A DNA stretch of 12,915 bases from Minisyncoccota bacterium. GTDB lineage: Bacteria > Patescibacteriota > Minisyncoccia > UBA6257 > GWB1-50-10. Location: assembly GCA_020062265.1 (NCBI GenBank), contig JAGUWR010000031.1, positions 1 to 12,915 on the forward strand, in the 5' to 3' direction. Below are positions 6,126 to 12,292 of the stretch, piece after piece. The position numbers were made by a program, and so were the translations under genes. The notes beneath the pieces are model-generated. The model searched no databases, was not told the DNA's origin, and saw nothing but the letters and a program-made list of their open reading frames with translations. The number at the start of each line of letters is the position of its first letter. Positions within the stretch are counted from its first letter, which is position 1.

Positions 6126-6432
6126 GCCAATTTATGTATAAATTTCCGAAGATGAAGGGCGGATGGCGGTGACCTCCTTGTTTTTTTCACATAGGTGAGT
6201 GCTCAATCCATCCGCCCCTATCAATAATACCGCTCCAGTAAAATAAAATAAACCTCGCTCCGACTTACATCGGAGCGGGGAACTGGAGGGGCTTTCCTCA
6301 GATTTCACCACTTCCCCGACCGAAGTCGGAGCAATGAGATGAGAAAAACTCAACACTCACCGTTAAACATTATAGCAAAACAGTTAATAAATTGCAATAC
6401 CTCGCGGTTTGTGAGATTATTTCAACAACACG
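6126..6432. other. Repeat-rich murB-murC divergent spacer
   Basis: This 307-bp spacer shows no convincing gene. It contains: inverted repeat GGGCGGATGG (6157-6166) / CCATCCGCCC (6208-6217), whose loop carries a perfect minus-strand AAGGAGGT (6179-6172) with no start codon behind it; a nested hairpin with outer arms CTCCAGT (6233-6239) / ACTGGAG (6282-6288) and inner arms CGCTCCGA (6256-6263) / TCGGAGCG (6270-6277); and AAGTCGGAGC (6323-6332), the exact reverse complement of GCTCCGACTT (6257-6266), which delimits a 76-bp element. The core CCCCGAC...GTCGG resembles the hairpin cores of the elements in murB and murD. A 74-codon minus-strand frame here consists mostly of these repeats and is not called as a gene. 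Confidence 0.6.
6392..6420 (+). promoter_or_regulatory. Probable murC-murD promoter
   Basis: TTGCAA (6392-6397) and GATTAT (6415-6420) are separated by 17 nt, and TG one base before the -10 box (6412-6413) makes an extended -10. The murC ATG follows 12 nt after the -10 box, which predicts a leader of about 5 nt. No Shine-Dalgarno precedes the ATG. Confidence 0.45.
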
Positions 6433-7668
6433 ATGGATTCAAAAAATGCTTATTTAATAGGAATTAAGGGGGCGGGTATGGCCGGTTTAGCGGTGATTCT
6501 TAAAAATCAAGGTTACAAGGTAAGCGGTTCTGATGTGAAAGACAAATTTTTCACCGACGGCATTCTTAGACGGGCCGGCATCAAATACCATCAAAACTTT
6601 TCGCCCAAAAATCTGCCCCTGGAAAACGATATCCGGTTTATGAGTTCAAATGCCTACCTTGGGCGCAACACCAAAAATCCTGAAGTAAAAGAATTGAAAA
6701 AAAGAAAAATCCCAATTACAACCTACTCGGAAGCTGTCGCCGAACTCTTTAATAAAAAATTCGGGATTGCGGTTACCGGCACCCACGGCAAGACAACCAC
6801 CGCCGCCCTCATCGCCTCCATTCTTAAAAAAGCCGGCAAGAACCCAACCGCTTTAATCGGCGGCGAGGTGATGGAATGGAAATCAAACGTTCTTACCAGC
6901 AGAGGCGATTTTTTTGTTTTGGAAGCCGATGAATACCGGAGGCAATTTTTAAAATACCGACCGAACATAATTGCCGTTACCAACATTGACTACGACCACC
7001 CCGACTATTTCAAAAATAGAAAAACATATCAAAAAGCATTCAAAAGGTTTAAGAAAAATCTTAAACCCGGCGGCAAGATTTTTTATTCGCCTCAAAAAAT
7101 CAAACAACAATTTAAAACTTCTCTTCTTGGTCAATACAATCAAGAAAATATTCATCTTGCAAGAAGTGTAGCGTTGTACCTTGGTACAGCGCCTAAAATA
7201 ATCGAAAAAGCCATTATTGAATTCAAAGGCGTCCGGCGGCGATTGGAAAAAATCGGCGCATATAAAGGCAATATTGTTATTGATGATTACGCCCACAACC
7301 CTCAAAAAGTGAAAGCTTCTCTCGCCGCTTTGAAAGAAGCTTACCCGCGTAAGAAGCTATCGGTTATTTTCCAACCACACACCTTTTCCCGAACCCAAAA
7401 ATTTCTAAAAGAGTTTGCTGAAACCTTAACTATTGCCGACAACATCTATCTCCTGGATATTTATAGTTCGGCAAGAGAAAAGAAAGGGAAAATAAATTCC
7501 GATAAGTTAGCAAAGGAAATAAAAAAAATAGACCGAGGCGCCGTCAATCTAAAAACTATTGAAAATGCTATTAGATTTTGCCGGCGCGGCAACGTCCCAA
7601 AAGGCCTTTGGGTAATAATGGGAGCGGGCAACGTTTTTCAGGTCGCTTATGCTTTAATAAAAAGATGA
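6433..7668 (+). CDS. murC: UDP-N-acetylmuramate--L-alanine ligase
   Basis: MurC adds L-alanine to UDP-MurNAc using ATP in the cytoplasm. The N-terminal domain starts IGIKGAGMAGLA (9-20), followed by the P-loop VTGTHGKTTT (114-123), EADEYRRQFL (164-173), TNIDYDHPDYF (183-193), GVRRRLE (266-272), DDYAHNP (284-290), QPHTFSRT (314-321) and the end motif GAGNVF. At 411 residues it is shorter than the usual 450-490. EADEY in place of EADES recalls Mpl, and HNP in place of HHP recalls MurE, so the sequence is somewhat between branches. Pairing with murD and the DIYSSARE segment favour MurC. The ATG is preceded by a promoter-like block but no Shine-Dalgarno. The TGA stop overlaps the murD ATG (ATGA), a sign of translational coupling. 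Confidence 0.92.
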   Translation: MDSKNAYLIGIKGAGMAGLAVILKNQGYKVSGSDVKDKFFTDGILRRAGIKYHQNFSPKNLPLENDIRFMSSNAYLGRNTKNPEVKELKKRKIPITTYSEAVAELFNKKFGIAVTGTHGKTTTAALIASILKKAGKNPTALIGGEVMEWKSNVLTSRGDFFVLEADEYRRQFLKYRPNIIAVTNIDYDHPDYFKNRKTYQKAFKRFKKNLKPGGKIFYSPQKIKQQFKTSLLGQYNQENIHLARSVALYLGTAPKIIEKAIIEFKGVRRRLEKIGAYKGNIVIDDYAHNPQKVKASLAALKEAYPRKKLSVIFQPHTFSRTQKFLKEFAETLTIADNIYLLDIYSSAREKKGKINSDKLAKEIKKIDRGAVNLKTIENAIRFCRRGNVPKGLWVIMGAGNVFQVAYALIKR

Positions 7669-9137
7669 AAAAAATTGGCATTCTTGGCTTTGGCAGAGAG
7701 GGTCAAGCGGTTCTCCGATTTCTAAAAAAACGAAAAATTCATCCTGTTAGAAATAAGCCCCGACGTGACGTCGGGGCTGCCGTCGTGCCAAAGGCAGGCC
7801 CCGTTAGAATTCCCAAGGGTGCCAGCAGTATCAAGAAATCTGTGACAGAATTATATTCCCCAATGAATTCTAACGGGGCAGGGCGGATTTTTAACGGAGC
7901 AGGAGCCGATATTTGGGTTTTGGATAAAAATTCTAATCTTCGAGCGCCTCGCGGCATTAAAACCATCCTCGGCAAAAAGTATCTTTCTAATCTTGGAAAC
8001 TTTGATGTTGTCTTCCGCTCACCCGGTCTGCCTTACCGTCTGCCGGAAATCCAGAAAGCCATTAAAAAAGGTGTTGCCTTCTCAAGCTCAACCGAAATTT
8101 TTTTCAAAAACGCCAAGGGTTTAATCATCGGCATCACCGGCACCAAAGGTAAGGGCACGACTGCTGCCCTACTTTATAAAATCCTCAAGTCCTGCGACAA
8201 GAATGTTTATCTTGTCGGCAATATCGGCTCGCCGACCATCAATGTTCTTTCTAAATTAAAGAAAAATTCAATCAGCATCTTGGAGCTGTCCAGTTTCCAG
8301 CTCCAAGATTTAAAATATTCGCCTCAGATTGCGGTTATCCTTGGAATTTTCCCAGAACATTTGGATATGCATAAAAATTTCAGAGAATATGTGGAAGCTA
8401 AATCAAATATCTGCCGTTATCAAACCAAAAAAGATGTTGTTTTTTTTCAAAGCGATGATAAATGGAGTCGCTGGATCGCCCAAAAGAGCCGCGGCAAGAA
8501 AATCACGGTTAGCGTTCCATCCCGCCCCCTGCCGTTGAAAATCCCAGGTGAACACAATCTTAAAAACGCGGCGATGGCGGCGACGGTGGCTGAATTTCTG
8601 AAATGCCCGAAAGCAAAAATCCTGAAAACCGTCAAAAATTTCTGCGGCCTGGAGCACCGTCTAGAATTTGTCCGGGAAATAAAACATTCCAACATTCTGC
8701 AGAATGTTGGAATATCGTTTTATAACGATTCGGCTTCAACTAATCCTCAAACTGCGGCCGCGGCGATAAAAGCGTTTACCGGGCTGAAAATTCTCATTGC
8801 CGGCGGCAAGAATAAGAAATTGAACTATGCTCCGCTTGCCAAAGCGCTAAAAAATTCCAACACGAAAGCAGTTATTCTTTTCGGCGAAAATAAAAAGAAA
8901 ATTAAAAAAGTAATCAGTAGCCAGAAACTAGTAATTAGGGAAGTTAAAAATCTAAGTCACGCCGTTCAGCTCGCTTACCAAACCGCCAAGGCCCTAATTA
9001 CTAATTACCACTTACCAATTACCGTCTTATTCTCCCCTGCCTCGACGAGTTTTGATATGTTTCGGGATTACAAAGACAGGGGTGAAAAATTCAAATCACT
9101 CCTCTTCGTTATGGGCGGTCGGCGATTCAAGAGTTAA
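7665..9137 (+). CDS. murD: UDP-N-acetylmuramoylalanine--D-glutamate ligase
   Basis: MurD adds D-glutamate to UDP-MurNAc-L-Ala. The 490-residue protein starts at the ATG overlapping the murC stop; the frame is open further upstream, but that part lies inside murC. Motifs are ILGFGREGQAVL (6-17), the P-loop GITGTKGKGTT (156-166), GNIGSP (185-190), LELSSFQL (206-213), EHLDMH (231-236), GEHNLKNAA (295-303), EHRLEF (330-335), NDSASTNP (354-361, where the usual NDSKATN lysine is Ala), LIAGGKNKK (377-385) and SPASTSFDMF near the end. Residues 25-80 are a foreign insertion built from nested palindromic elements in the N-terminal Rossmann domain. About eight extra residues at 341-348 fall within a 28-bp palindrome. 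Its last 42 bases overlap the 3' end of the convergent rmuC. Confidence 0.95.
   Translation: MKKIGILGFGREGQAVLRFLKKRKIHPVRNKPRRDVGAAVVPKAGPVRIPKGASSIKKSVTELYSPMNSNGAGRIFNGAGADIWVLDKNSNLRAPRGIKTILGKKYLSNLGNFDVVFRSPGLPYRLPEIQKAIKKGVAFSSSTEIFFKNAKGLIIGITGTKGKGTTAALLYKILKSCDKNVYLVGNIGSPTINVLSKLKKNSISILELSSFQLQDLKYSPQIAVILGIFPEHLDMHKNFREYVEAKSNICRYQTKKDVVFFQSDDKWSRWIAQKSRGKKITVSVPSRPLPLKIPGEHNLKNAAMAATVAEFLKCPKAKILKTVKNFCGLEHRLEFVREIKHSNILQNVGISFYNDSASTNPQTAAAAIKAFTGLKILIAGGKNKKLNYAPLAKALKNSNTKAVILFGENKKKIKKVISSQKLVIREVKNLSHAVQLAYQTAKALITNYHLPITVLFSPASTSFDMFRDYKDRGEKFKSLLFVMGGRRFKS
7737..7904 (+). repeat. Nested in-frame palindromic elements in murD
   Basis: The outer element starts ATTCATCCTGTTAGAAAT (from 7737), has a 10-bp core hairpin AGCCCCGACG (7756-7765) / CGTCGGGGCT (7769-7778) with a 3-nt loop, and ends near TTTTTAACGGAG (7888-7899). 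Inside it is a second element with perfect 15-bp inverted repeats GCCCCGTTAGAATTC (7798-7812) and its complement (7865-7879). The two left ends translate as HPVRN and GPVRI, the right ends as NSNGA and IFNGA, always in the murD frame. The 168 bp are 56 codons without a stop. The left part aligns base by base with the murB element. Confidence 0.8.
8686..8713. repeat. 28-bp perfect palindrome within murD
   Basis: ATTCCAACATTCTG is followed directly by its exact reverse complement, centred on CTGCAG. It covers residues 341-350. MurD proteins usually pass from the E(I/V) after HRLEF to the (Y/I)NDS motif with fewer residues, so this is probably a small in-frame insertion. It shares no sequence with the PVRN elements. 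Confidence 0.85.
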
Positions 9138-10142
9138 TTGTTCAATTCCTGACGCTTCACCGGTAATCCGCAAAACATCTTTATCAATCTTACCCAATTC
9201 TTTATAGGCGCTGTTGTACATACTGACCGTGGTGCCGAGATGAGTGCCTAATTTCTTCATATAGGTTTCGTAGCTGGAGAGGTGGCGGCCGAGTTCCTCA
9301 ACGCGTTTGCGGATTTCTTTGGCTGATTCTTCAATCTGAAGAGCGCGCAAGCCCTGAAGAACCGTCTGAAGATAAGCAAAAAACGAGGTCGGTGAAACAA
9401 TGATTACTTTTTTATCAACAATGGCGTATTCAACCAAATCCCGGGCATTGACCGAGCCGACTTTATTGATAAGCAAATCATAATAAACCGCCTCGGCCGG
9501 AATAAACATAAAAGCAAAGTCCATTGTCCCCTCTCCGGGTTTGATGTACTTGGCGGTCTCGTCAACCCTGTTTTTAAGATCGTTCCGTAAGGCCTCCTCC
9601 AGCCGCTTTCGTTCGGCTTCATCGCGAACTTCAAGAAGCCGATTGTAATTTTCCAAACTGAATTTAGAATCAATCGGAATCAAACGATCTTTTATAAAAA
9701 TAACGGCGTCCACAATCGTGCCGTCCTTAAAACCATACTGCATCTGGAAGGCGCCGGGCGGGAGAACGTTTTTCAAAACCGTTTCAAGATAGTACTCGCC
9801 AAGAATGCCCCGCTGTTTCGGATTTTTTAAAATATCTTGAAGGTTTTGAAGTTGATCGGCAAAATTAACGACTTGCTTATTGGTCTCATCAAGTTTAACC
9901 AAACGCTCGGTCACGTCACGAATAATTTTGGCGCTTTCACCAAACTGCCGCTGGATGATTTTCGTTGATTCAGTCAATTTTGAATCAACGGTCCGGCGGA
10001 TTTCCTTAATTTCATTCTGAAGCATCAGATAGGCCTGGCCGCCGGCTTCATCTTGTTTTCCTTTTCTTTGCGAAAAAATATAAACCGTCAAGCCAACTAC
10101 AGCCGCCCCAAAAACACCGATTAAAATCCAAAGTAGAGTCAT
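9096..10142 (-). CDS. rmuC: RmuC-family DNA recombination protein
   Basis: RmuC proteins are membrane-anchored proteins with a restriction-endonuclease-like fold; E. coli rmuC affects inversion of short-inverted-repeat sequences. The 348 residues show one N-terminal membrane helix (about 4-23), a basic turn (SQRKGK), a long helical, probably coiled-coil region (about 38-105), then the core: KQRGILGEYYLETVLKNVLP (109-128), IVDAVIFI (143-150) and PIDSKFSLENYN (156-167). Asp145, Asp158 and Lys160 match the PD-(D/E)xK pattern. FAFMFIPAEAVYYDLL and IIVSPTSFFAYLQTV are also family hallmarks. No Shine-Dalgarno precedes the ATG; an extended -10 ends 7 nt upstream. Its last 42 bases overlap murD tail to tail. 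The palindrome-rich neighbourhood is suggestive given RmuC's link to inverted repeats, but a functional tie is speculation. Confidence 0.93.
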   Translation of the reverse strand: MTLLWILIGVFGAAVVGLTVYIFSQRKGKQDEAGGQAYLMLQNEIKEIRRTVDSKLTESTKIIQRQFGESAKIIRDVTERLVKLDETNKQVVNFADQLQNLQDILKNPKQRGILGEYYLETVLKNVLPPGAFQMQYGFKDGTIVDAVIFIKDRLIPIDSKFSLENYNRLLEVRDEAERKRLEEALRNDLKNRVDETAKYIKPGEGTMDFAFMFIPAEAVYYDLLINKVGSVNARDLVEYAIVDKKVIIVSPTSFFAYLQTVLQGLRALQIEESAKEIRKRVEELGRHLSSYETYMKKLGTHLGTTVSMYNSAYKELGKIDKDVLRITGEASGIEQLTLESPTAHNEEE

Positions 10143-10149
10143 CTTTTAC

Positions 10150-10158
10150 ATTCTACCA
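10150..10158 (-). promoter_or_regulatory. Probable rmuC extended -10 promoter
   Basis: On the minus strand TGGTAGAAT (10158-10150) combines the TGn extension with TAGAAT, a five-of-six -10 match. Only 7 nt separate it from the rmuC ATG, so transcription would start at or next to the start codon and the message would be leaderless. No good -35 is visible, as is common for extended -10 promoters. Confidence 0.5.
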
Positions 10159-10241
10159 TAAATTTCTTCCCGTTTCTCTTTCAATCCTGTCCTCAAAAAC
10201 GTTGCATATGTAGCTATGTAGCAAAGTTGAAGACATTAAAT

Positions 10242-10285
10242 TACTACCACTATGCCATAGCATAGGGCTATGCGATCGAATAGTA
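10242..10285. repeat. Cluster of small palindromes upstream of rmuC
   Basis: Within 44 bp lie CTATG-C-CATAG (10250-10260), GCATAG-GG-CTATGC (10260-10273) and outer arms TACTA (10242-10246) / TAGTA (10281-10285). A tandem octamer TATGTAGC x2 lies nearby at 10207-10222. The cluster sits just after the stop of the zinc-ribbon remnant and lacks a U-run, so its role is unclear. Otherwise I see nothing between rmuC and that remnant. Confidence 0.4.
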
Positions 10286-10288
10286 CCT

Positions 10289-10468
10289 TCATACCACCCC
10301 CGCGTTGTAGCATTGCTCGCAATAGATGATCTCTTTCTGTTCTGGAGTGCAGGAGGTTTCGAACTCGTTGGAGCACTTCTCTACGCCGTGGAAATGGGAA
10401 GCGGTGTTTTGGTAGATTGGTAGACATGTTGTTTCCAGAGTTAGTCTAAAAAACCGGTTCTTTGGCAA
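10289..10468 (-). pseudogene. Small zinc-ribbon protein, probably degenerate
   Basis: A 59-codon frame, too short for ordinary ORF calling, ends VEKCSNEFETSCTPEQKEI, then IYCEQCYNAGVV and TGA. This closely resembles the zinc-ribbon tail CxxC...F.TSYxPERPEIIYCExCY of small CPR proteins. Here the first pair is reduced to one Cys (C32), a Cys replaces the usual Tyr of TSY (C40), and C50-x-x-C53 is intact. The only upstream start is TTG at 10468, without a ribosome binding site, and residues 1-25 look like nothing. An overlapping 63-codon ATG frame (10427-10236) has no zinc motif. I read it as a decaying gene; a divergent functional zinc ribbon with C32/C40/C50/C53 ligands remains possible. Confidence 0.5.
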
Positions 10469-10504
10469 AAAGTAAAAGTAAATTTTTGTTTATCGTAATT
10501 TATT

Positions 10505-10558
10505 CCAATTCATACGTATATGCGTGTGAATTGGTTAAAGATAGAATTTGTCTATCTT
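10505..10558. terminator. Two hairpins after the membrane-protein gene
   Basis: AAGATAGA (10538-10545) pairs with TCTATCTT (10551-10558), 12 nt past the stop of the minus-strand membrane gene. CCAATTCATACG (10505-10516) pairs with CGTGTGAATTGG (10523-10534), 12 bp with one G-T pair, around a 6-nt loop. Neither has a clean U-run. They could jointly end the ftsI-murF-tRNA-membrane transcript or stabilise its 3' end. Confidence 0.4.
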
Positions 10559-10569
10559 GATATTAAGAT

Positions 10570-10905
10570 TTAATTAACGGAAATGATAACGGCAACGACA
10601 ATCAGAAGAAGAATTGAAAGAAGAAAATTTGTTCCGATAAGAAGATAGGAAAGAATTCTTTCGCGGCGGAAGAAAACTTCAGCGAGAATAACGTTGGCGA
10701 CCATCATTAGAAAAACTGCTCCGACAATAAGCCAGAGGTCGATGACACTCCCGAAAAAATCCGCCCCGCTGTAGGCGTCAAAATGAAGAATAAGAGGCGT
10801 ACCAAGTTCACTCACATTGAAAGCCGTTAACGCTACACTCGCCAAAATAAGAACAGCGCTCGCGGCCGTAAATCCTGTCAGAACTTTTTCTTTTAGAATA
10901 ACCAT
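10570..10905 (-). CDS. Small three-helix membrane protein, function unknown
   Basis: This 111-residue protein has a short charged N-terminus (VILKEK) and three hydrophobic segments at about 9-30, 56-79 and 84-110. The first loop contains PLILHFDAYSGADFFGS, and RRER sits between helices 2 and 3, probably on the cytoplasmic side. The H-F-(D/N)-A-Y...D-F-(F/L)-G pattern seems familiar from small CPR membrane proteins with no known function. The ATG at 10905 is the only sensible start. It lies 2 nt after the tRNA-Glu gene, and the only Shine-Dalgarno-like sequence (GGGAG, 4 nt spacing) is the 3' strand of the tRNA acceptor stem. The gene is probably the last member of the murF transcript. Confidence 0.75.
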   Translation of the reverse strand: MVILKEKVLTGFTAASAVLILASVALTAFNVSELGTPLILHFDAYSGADFFGSVIDLWLIVGAVFLMMVANVILAEVFFRRERILSYLLIGTNFLLSILLLIVVAVIISVN

Positions 10906-10907
10906 TG

Positions 10908-10980
10908 CGCTCCCAACCGGATTTGAACCGGTGTTCCATGGCTGAGAACCATGTGTCCTGGGCCACTAGACGATGGGAGC
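10908..10980 (-). tRNA. tRNA-Glu (anticodon CUC)
   Basis: The 73-nt cloverleaf folds completely: acceptor GCTCCCA / TGGGAGC, D stem GTC/GAC, anticodon stem CATGG / CCATG around loop TTCTCAG (anticodon CTC, reading GAG), and T stem ACCGG / CCGGT around TTCAAAT. The discriminator base is G. CCA is not encoded; CAA follows. The gene begins 1 nt after the murF stop and ends 2 nt before the ATG of the membrane-protein gene, so it is probably cut out of a protein-coding transcript. Confidence 0.96.
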
Positions 10981-10981
10981 A

Positions 10982-12292
10982 TTAAACTTCCTCGTCATAC
11001 ATCCCTGGCTTGGCAAGCCACAGTTTATCCTGGCGAACCAAAAGTTTTTCGGCTTTGTCGGGCTCGGCCATAACTTCTTTGACAACTTTTTCTAACCGCA
11101 CGGCCTGGGATGCTTTTACTAAAATTAAATCTCCCTTTTGCAATTTTATTTGGAGTGTCCGGCCGGCTTCATCAACCGTCCTAAAATGAAATATCCGTTC
11201 TTCTTTCATCCCGGCTTGACGGGCCGTTTCGGCAATAATCTTACCACGGATGCCGACGGTGAAAAGAATATCAACGGTTTTTGCCGCCAAGCGACCCATC
11301 GCCTCGTGAGCTTCAAAAGTATATTTGCCAATTTCGAGCATATCAGCCAAGACCGCAATCTTCCGCTTTGCTTTTAATAAACGGACTGTTCCAAGGGCTT
11401 CTCGCATCGCAATCGGCGAAGCATTATAGCTGTCATCAATAATCGTCGTTCCTTTGAGACCGCCGATAAGTCGCATCCTCCCCGCCGGCGGCTCGTAGCC
11501 GGATAATGCTTCGGCAATTTTAATCAAATTCATACCAAAAATCAAACCGACGGCGGCCCCGGCCGCCGCTGAATAAACCATTCCTCTGCCAAGTAGTCCG
11601 TCTAATCTCACCGGCACCACGCTCCCCCCGTAGTTAAGCTTAAAGGCAACGCCGCCCGATTTTCCGTCAAATCTGTTCTTAAAATTAGTAACTCTGACAT
11701 CAGCGAACTCGGAAAAACCGAAAGTAACCGTATGGGCGCGAGTCTGGAAACGAAGATTTAAAATTGAAGCATCATCAGCATTGAGAACAGCGAAACCGGT
11801 AGCCGGCAAATGAGTAATCAGTTTAGATTTTTCGCGGAGAATTGCTTCTGGCCCCGGGAAGAATTCAACATGAACCGGGATATCACCGACGGCGGTAAGG
11901 ATGCCAACTGAAGGCCGGGCGATTTTAAGGAGATAGCTCATATCACCCGGCCGATCAATACCGTATTCCAAAACAAGGAGATCGGGGTAGGATTGTGTTT
12001 TAAACAAGAGCTGATGAAATGATCGCCGCAATACCTCCAGCCAAAAAAAGAACCCGCCGGTCGCCTCCCAGTCGCCGAGAATGGCTAGCGGCAAACCGAT
12101 CTCATTATTAAAGCTTTTTGATGAACAGCGGACTCGACGCTCGCGGCGGAGAATTATGAAAACCGTTTCTTTGGTTGATGTTTTACCAACGGTGCCGGTA
12201 ATGCCAATAATACCCGATTGATAGCGGGCAACCGTCGCTCGGGCAAGCGTCTTGAGAATCATTTTTAAAATTTTCAATACTAAAAATCTCAT
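10982..12292 (-). CDS. murF: UDP-MurNAc-tripeptide--D-Ala-D-Ala ligase, short form
   Basis: MurF joins the D-Ala-D-Ala made by Ddl to the UDP-MurNAc-tripeptide, the last cytoplasmic precursor step. Its P-loop GITGTVGKTSTKE begins at about residue 30, whereas in ordinary MurF it comes after an N-terminal substrate-binding domain of roughly 80-100 residues. That domain is absent here and replaced by a hydrophobic, basic helix (FLVLKILKMILKTLARA). The rest is canonical: EYGIDRPGDMSYL (109-121), HVEFF (141-145), REKSKL (153-158), GYEPPAGRM (265-273), IDDSYNASP (285-293), VLADMLEIG (314-322) and ILVKASQAVRLEKVV near the end. The start is fixed by the ATGA overlap with the ftsI stop, and the helix could lie on the membrane. 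A related Mur ligase is possible, but the C-terminal motifs favour MurF. Confidence 0.9.
   Translation of the reverse strand: MRFLVLKILKMILKTLARATVARYQSGIIGITGTVGKTSTKETVFIILRRERRVRCSSKSFNNEIGLPLAILGDWEATGGFFFWLEVLRRSFHQLLFKTQSYPDLLVLEYGIDRPGDMSYLLKIARPSVGILTAVGDIPVHVEFFPGPEAILREKSKLITHLPATGFAVLNADDASILNLRFQTRAHTVTFGFSEFADVRVTNFKNRFDGKSGGVAFKLNYGGSVVPVRLDGLLGRGMVYSAAAGAAVGLIFGMNLIKIAEALSGYEPPAGRMRLIGGLKGTTIIDDSYNASPIAMREALGTVRLLKAKRKIAVLADMLEIGKYTFEAHEAMGRLAAKTVDILFTVGIRGKIIAETARQAGMKEERIFHFRTVDEAGRTLQIKLQKGDLILVKASQAVRLEKVVKEVMAEPDKAEKLLVRQDKLWLAKPGMYDEEV

Noticed and set aside
6132-6356. 74-codon minus-strand frame upstream of murB
   Set aside because: It is composed mainly of inverted-repeat DNA, has no recognisable domain and no ribosome binding site; better explained as repeat sequence.
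7171-7192. Hairpin GCGTTGTACC / GGTACAGCGC inside murC
   Set aside because: MurC has normal length and motif spacing here, so there is no evidence of an inserted element; reported only as a chance palindrome.
9963-9990. 10-bp inverted repeat CGTTGATTCA / TGAATCAACG inside rmuC
   Set aside because: It encodes ordinary coiled-coil sequence with no sign of insertion; a moderate hairpin in coding DNA can arise by chance.
10236-10427. 63-codon ATG frame in the rmuC upstream region
   Set aside because: The zinc-ribbon coding signal is in another frame of the same strand; this frame runs through the palindrome cluster and has no domain.
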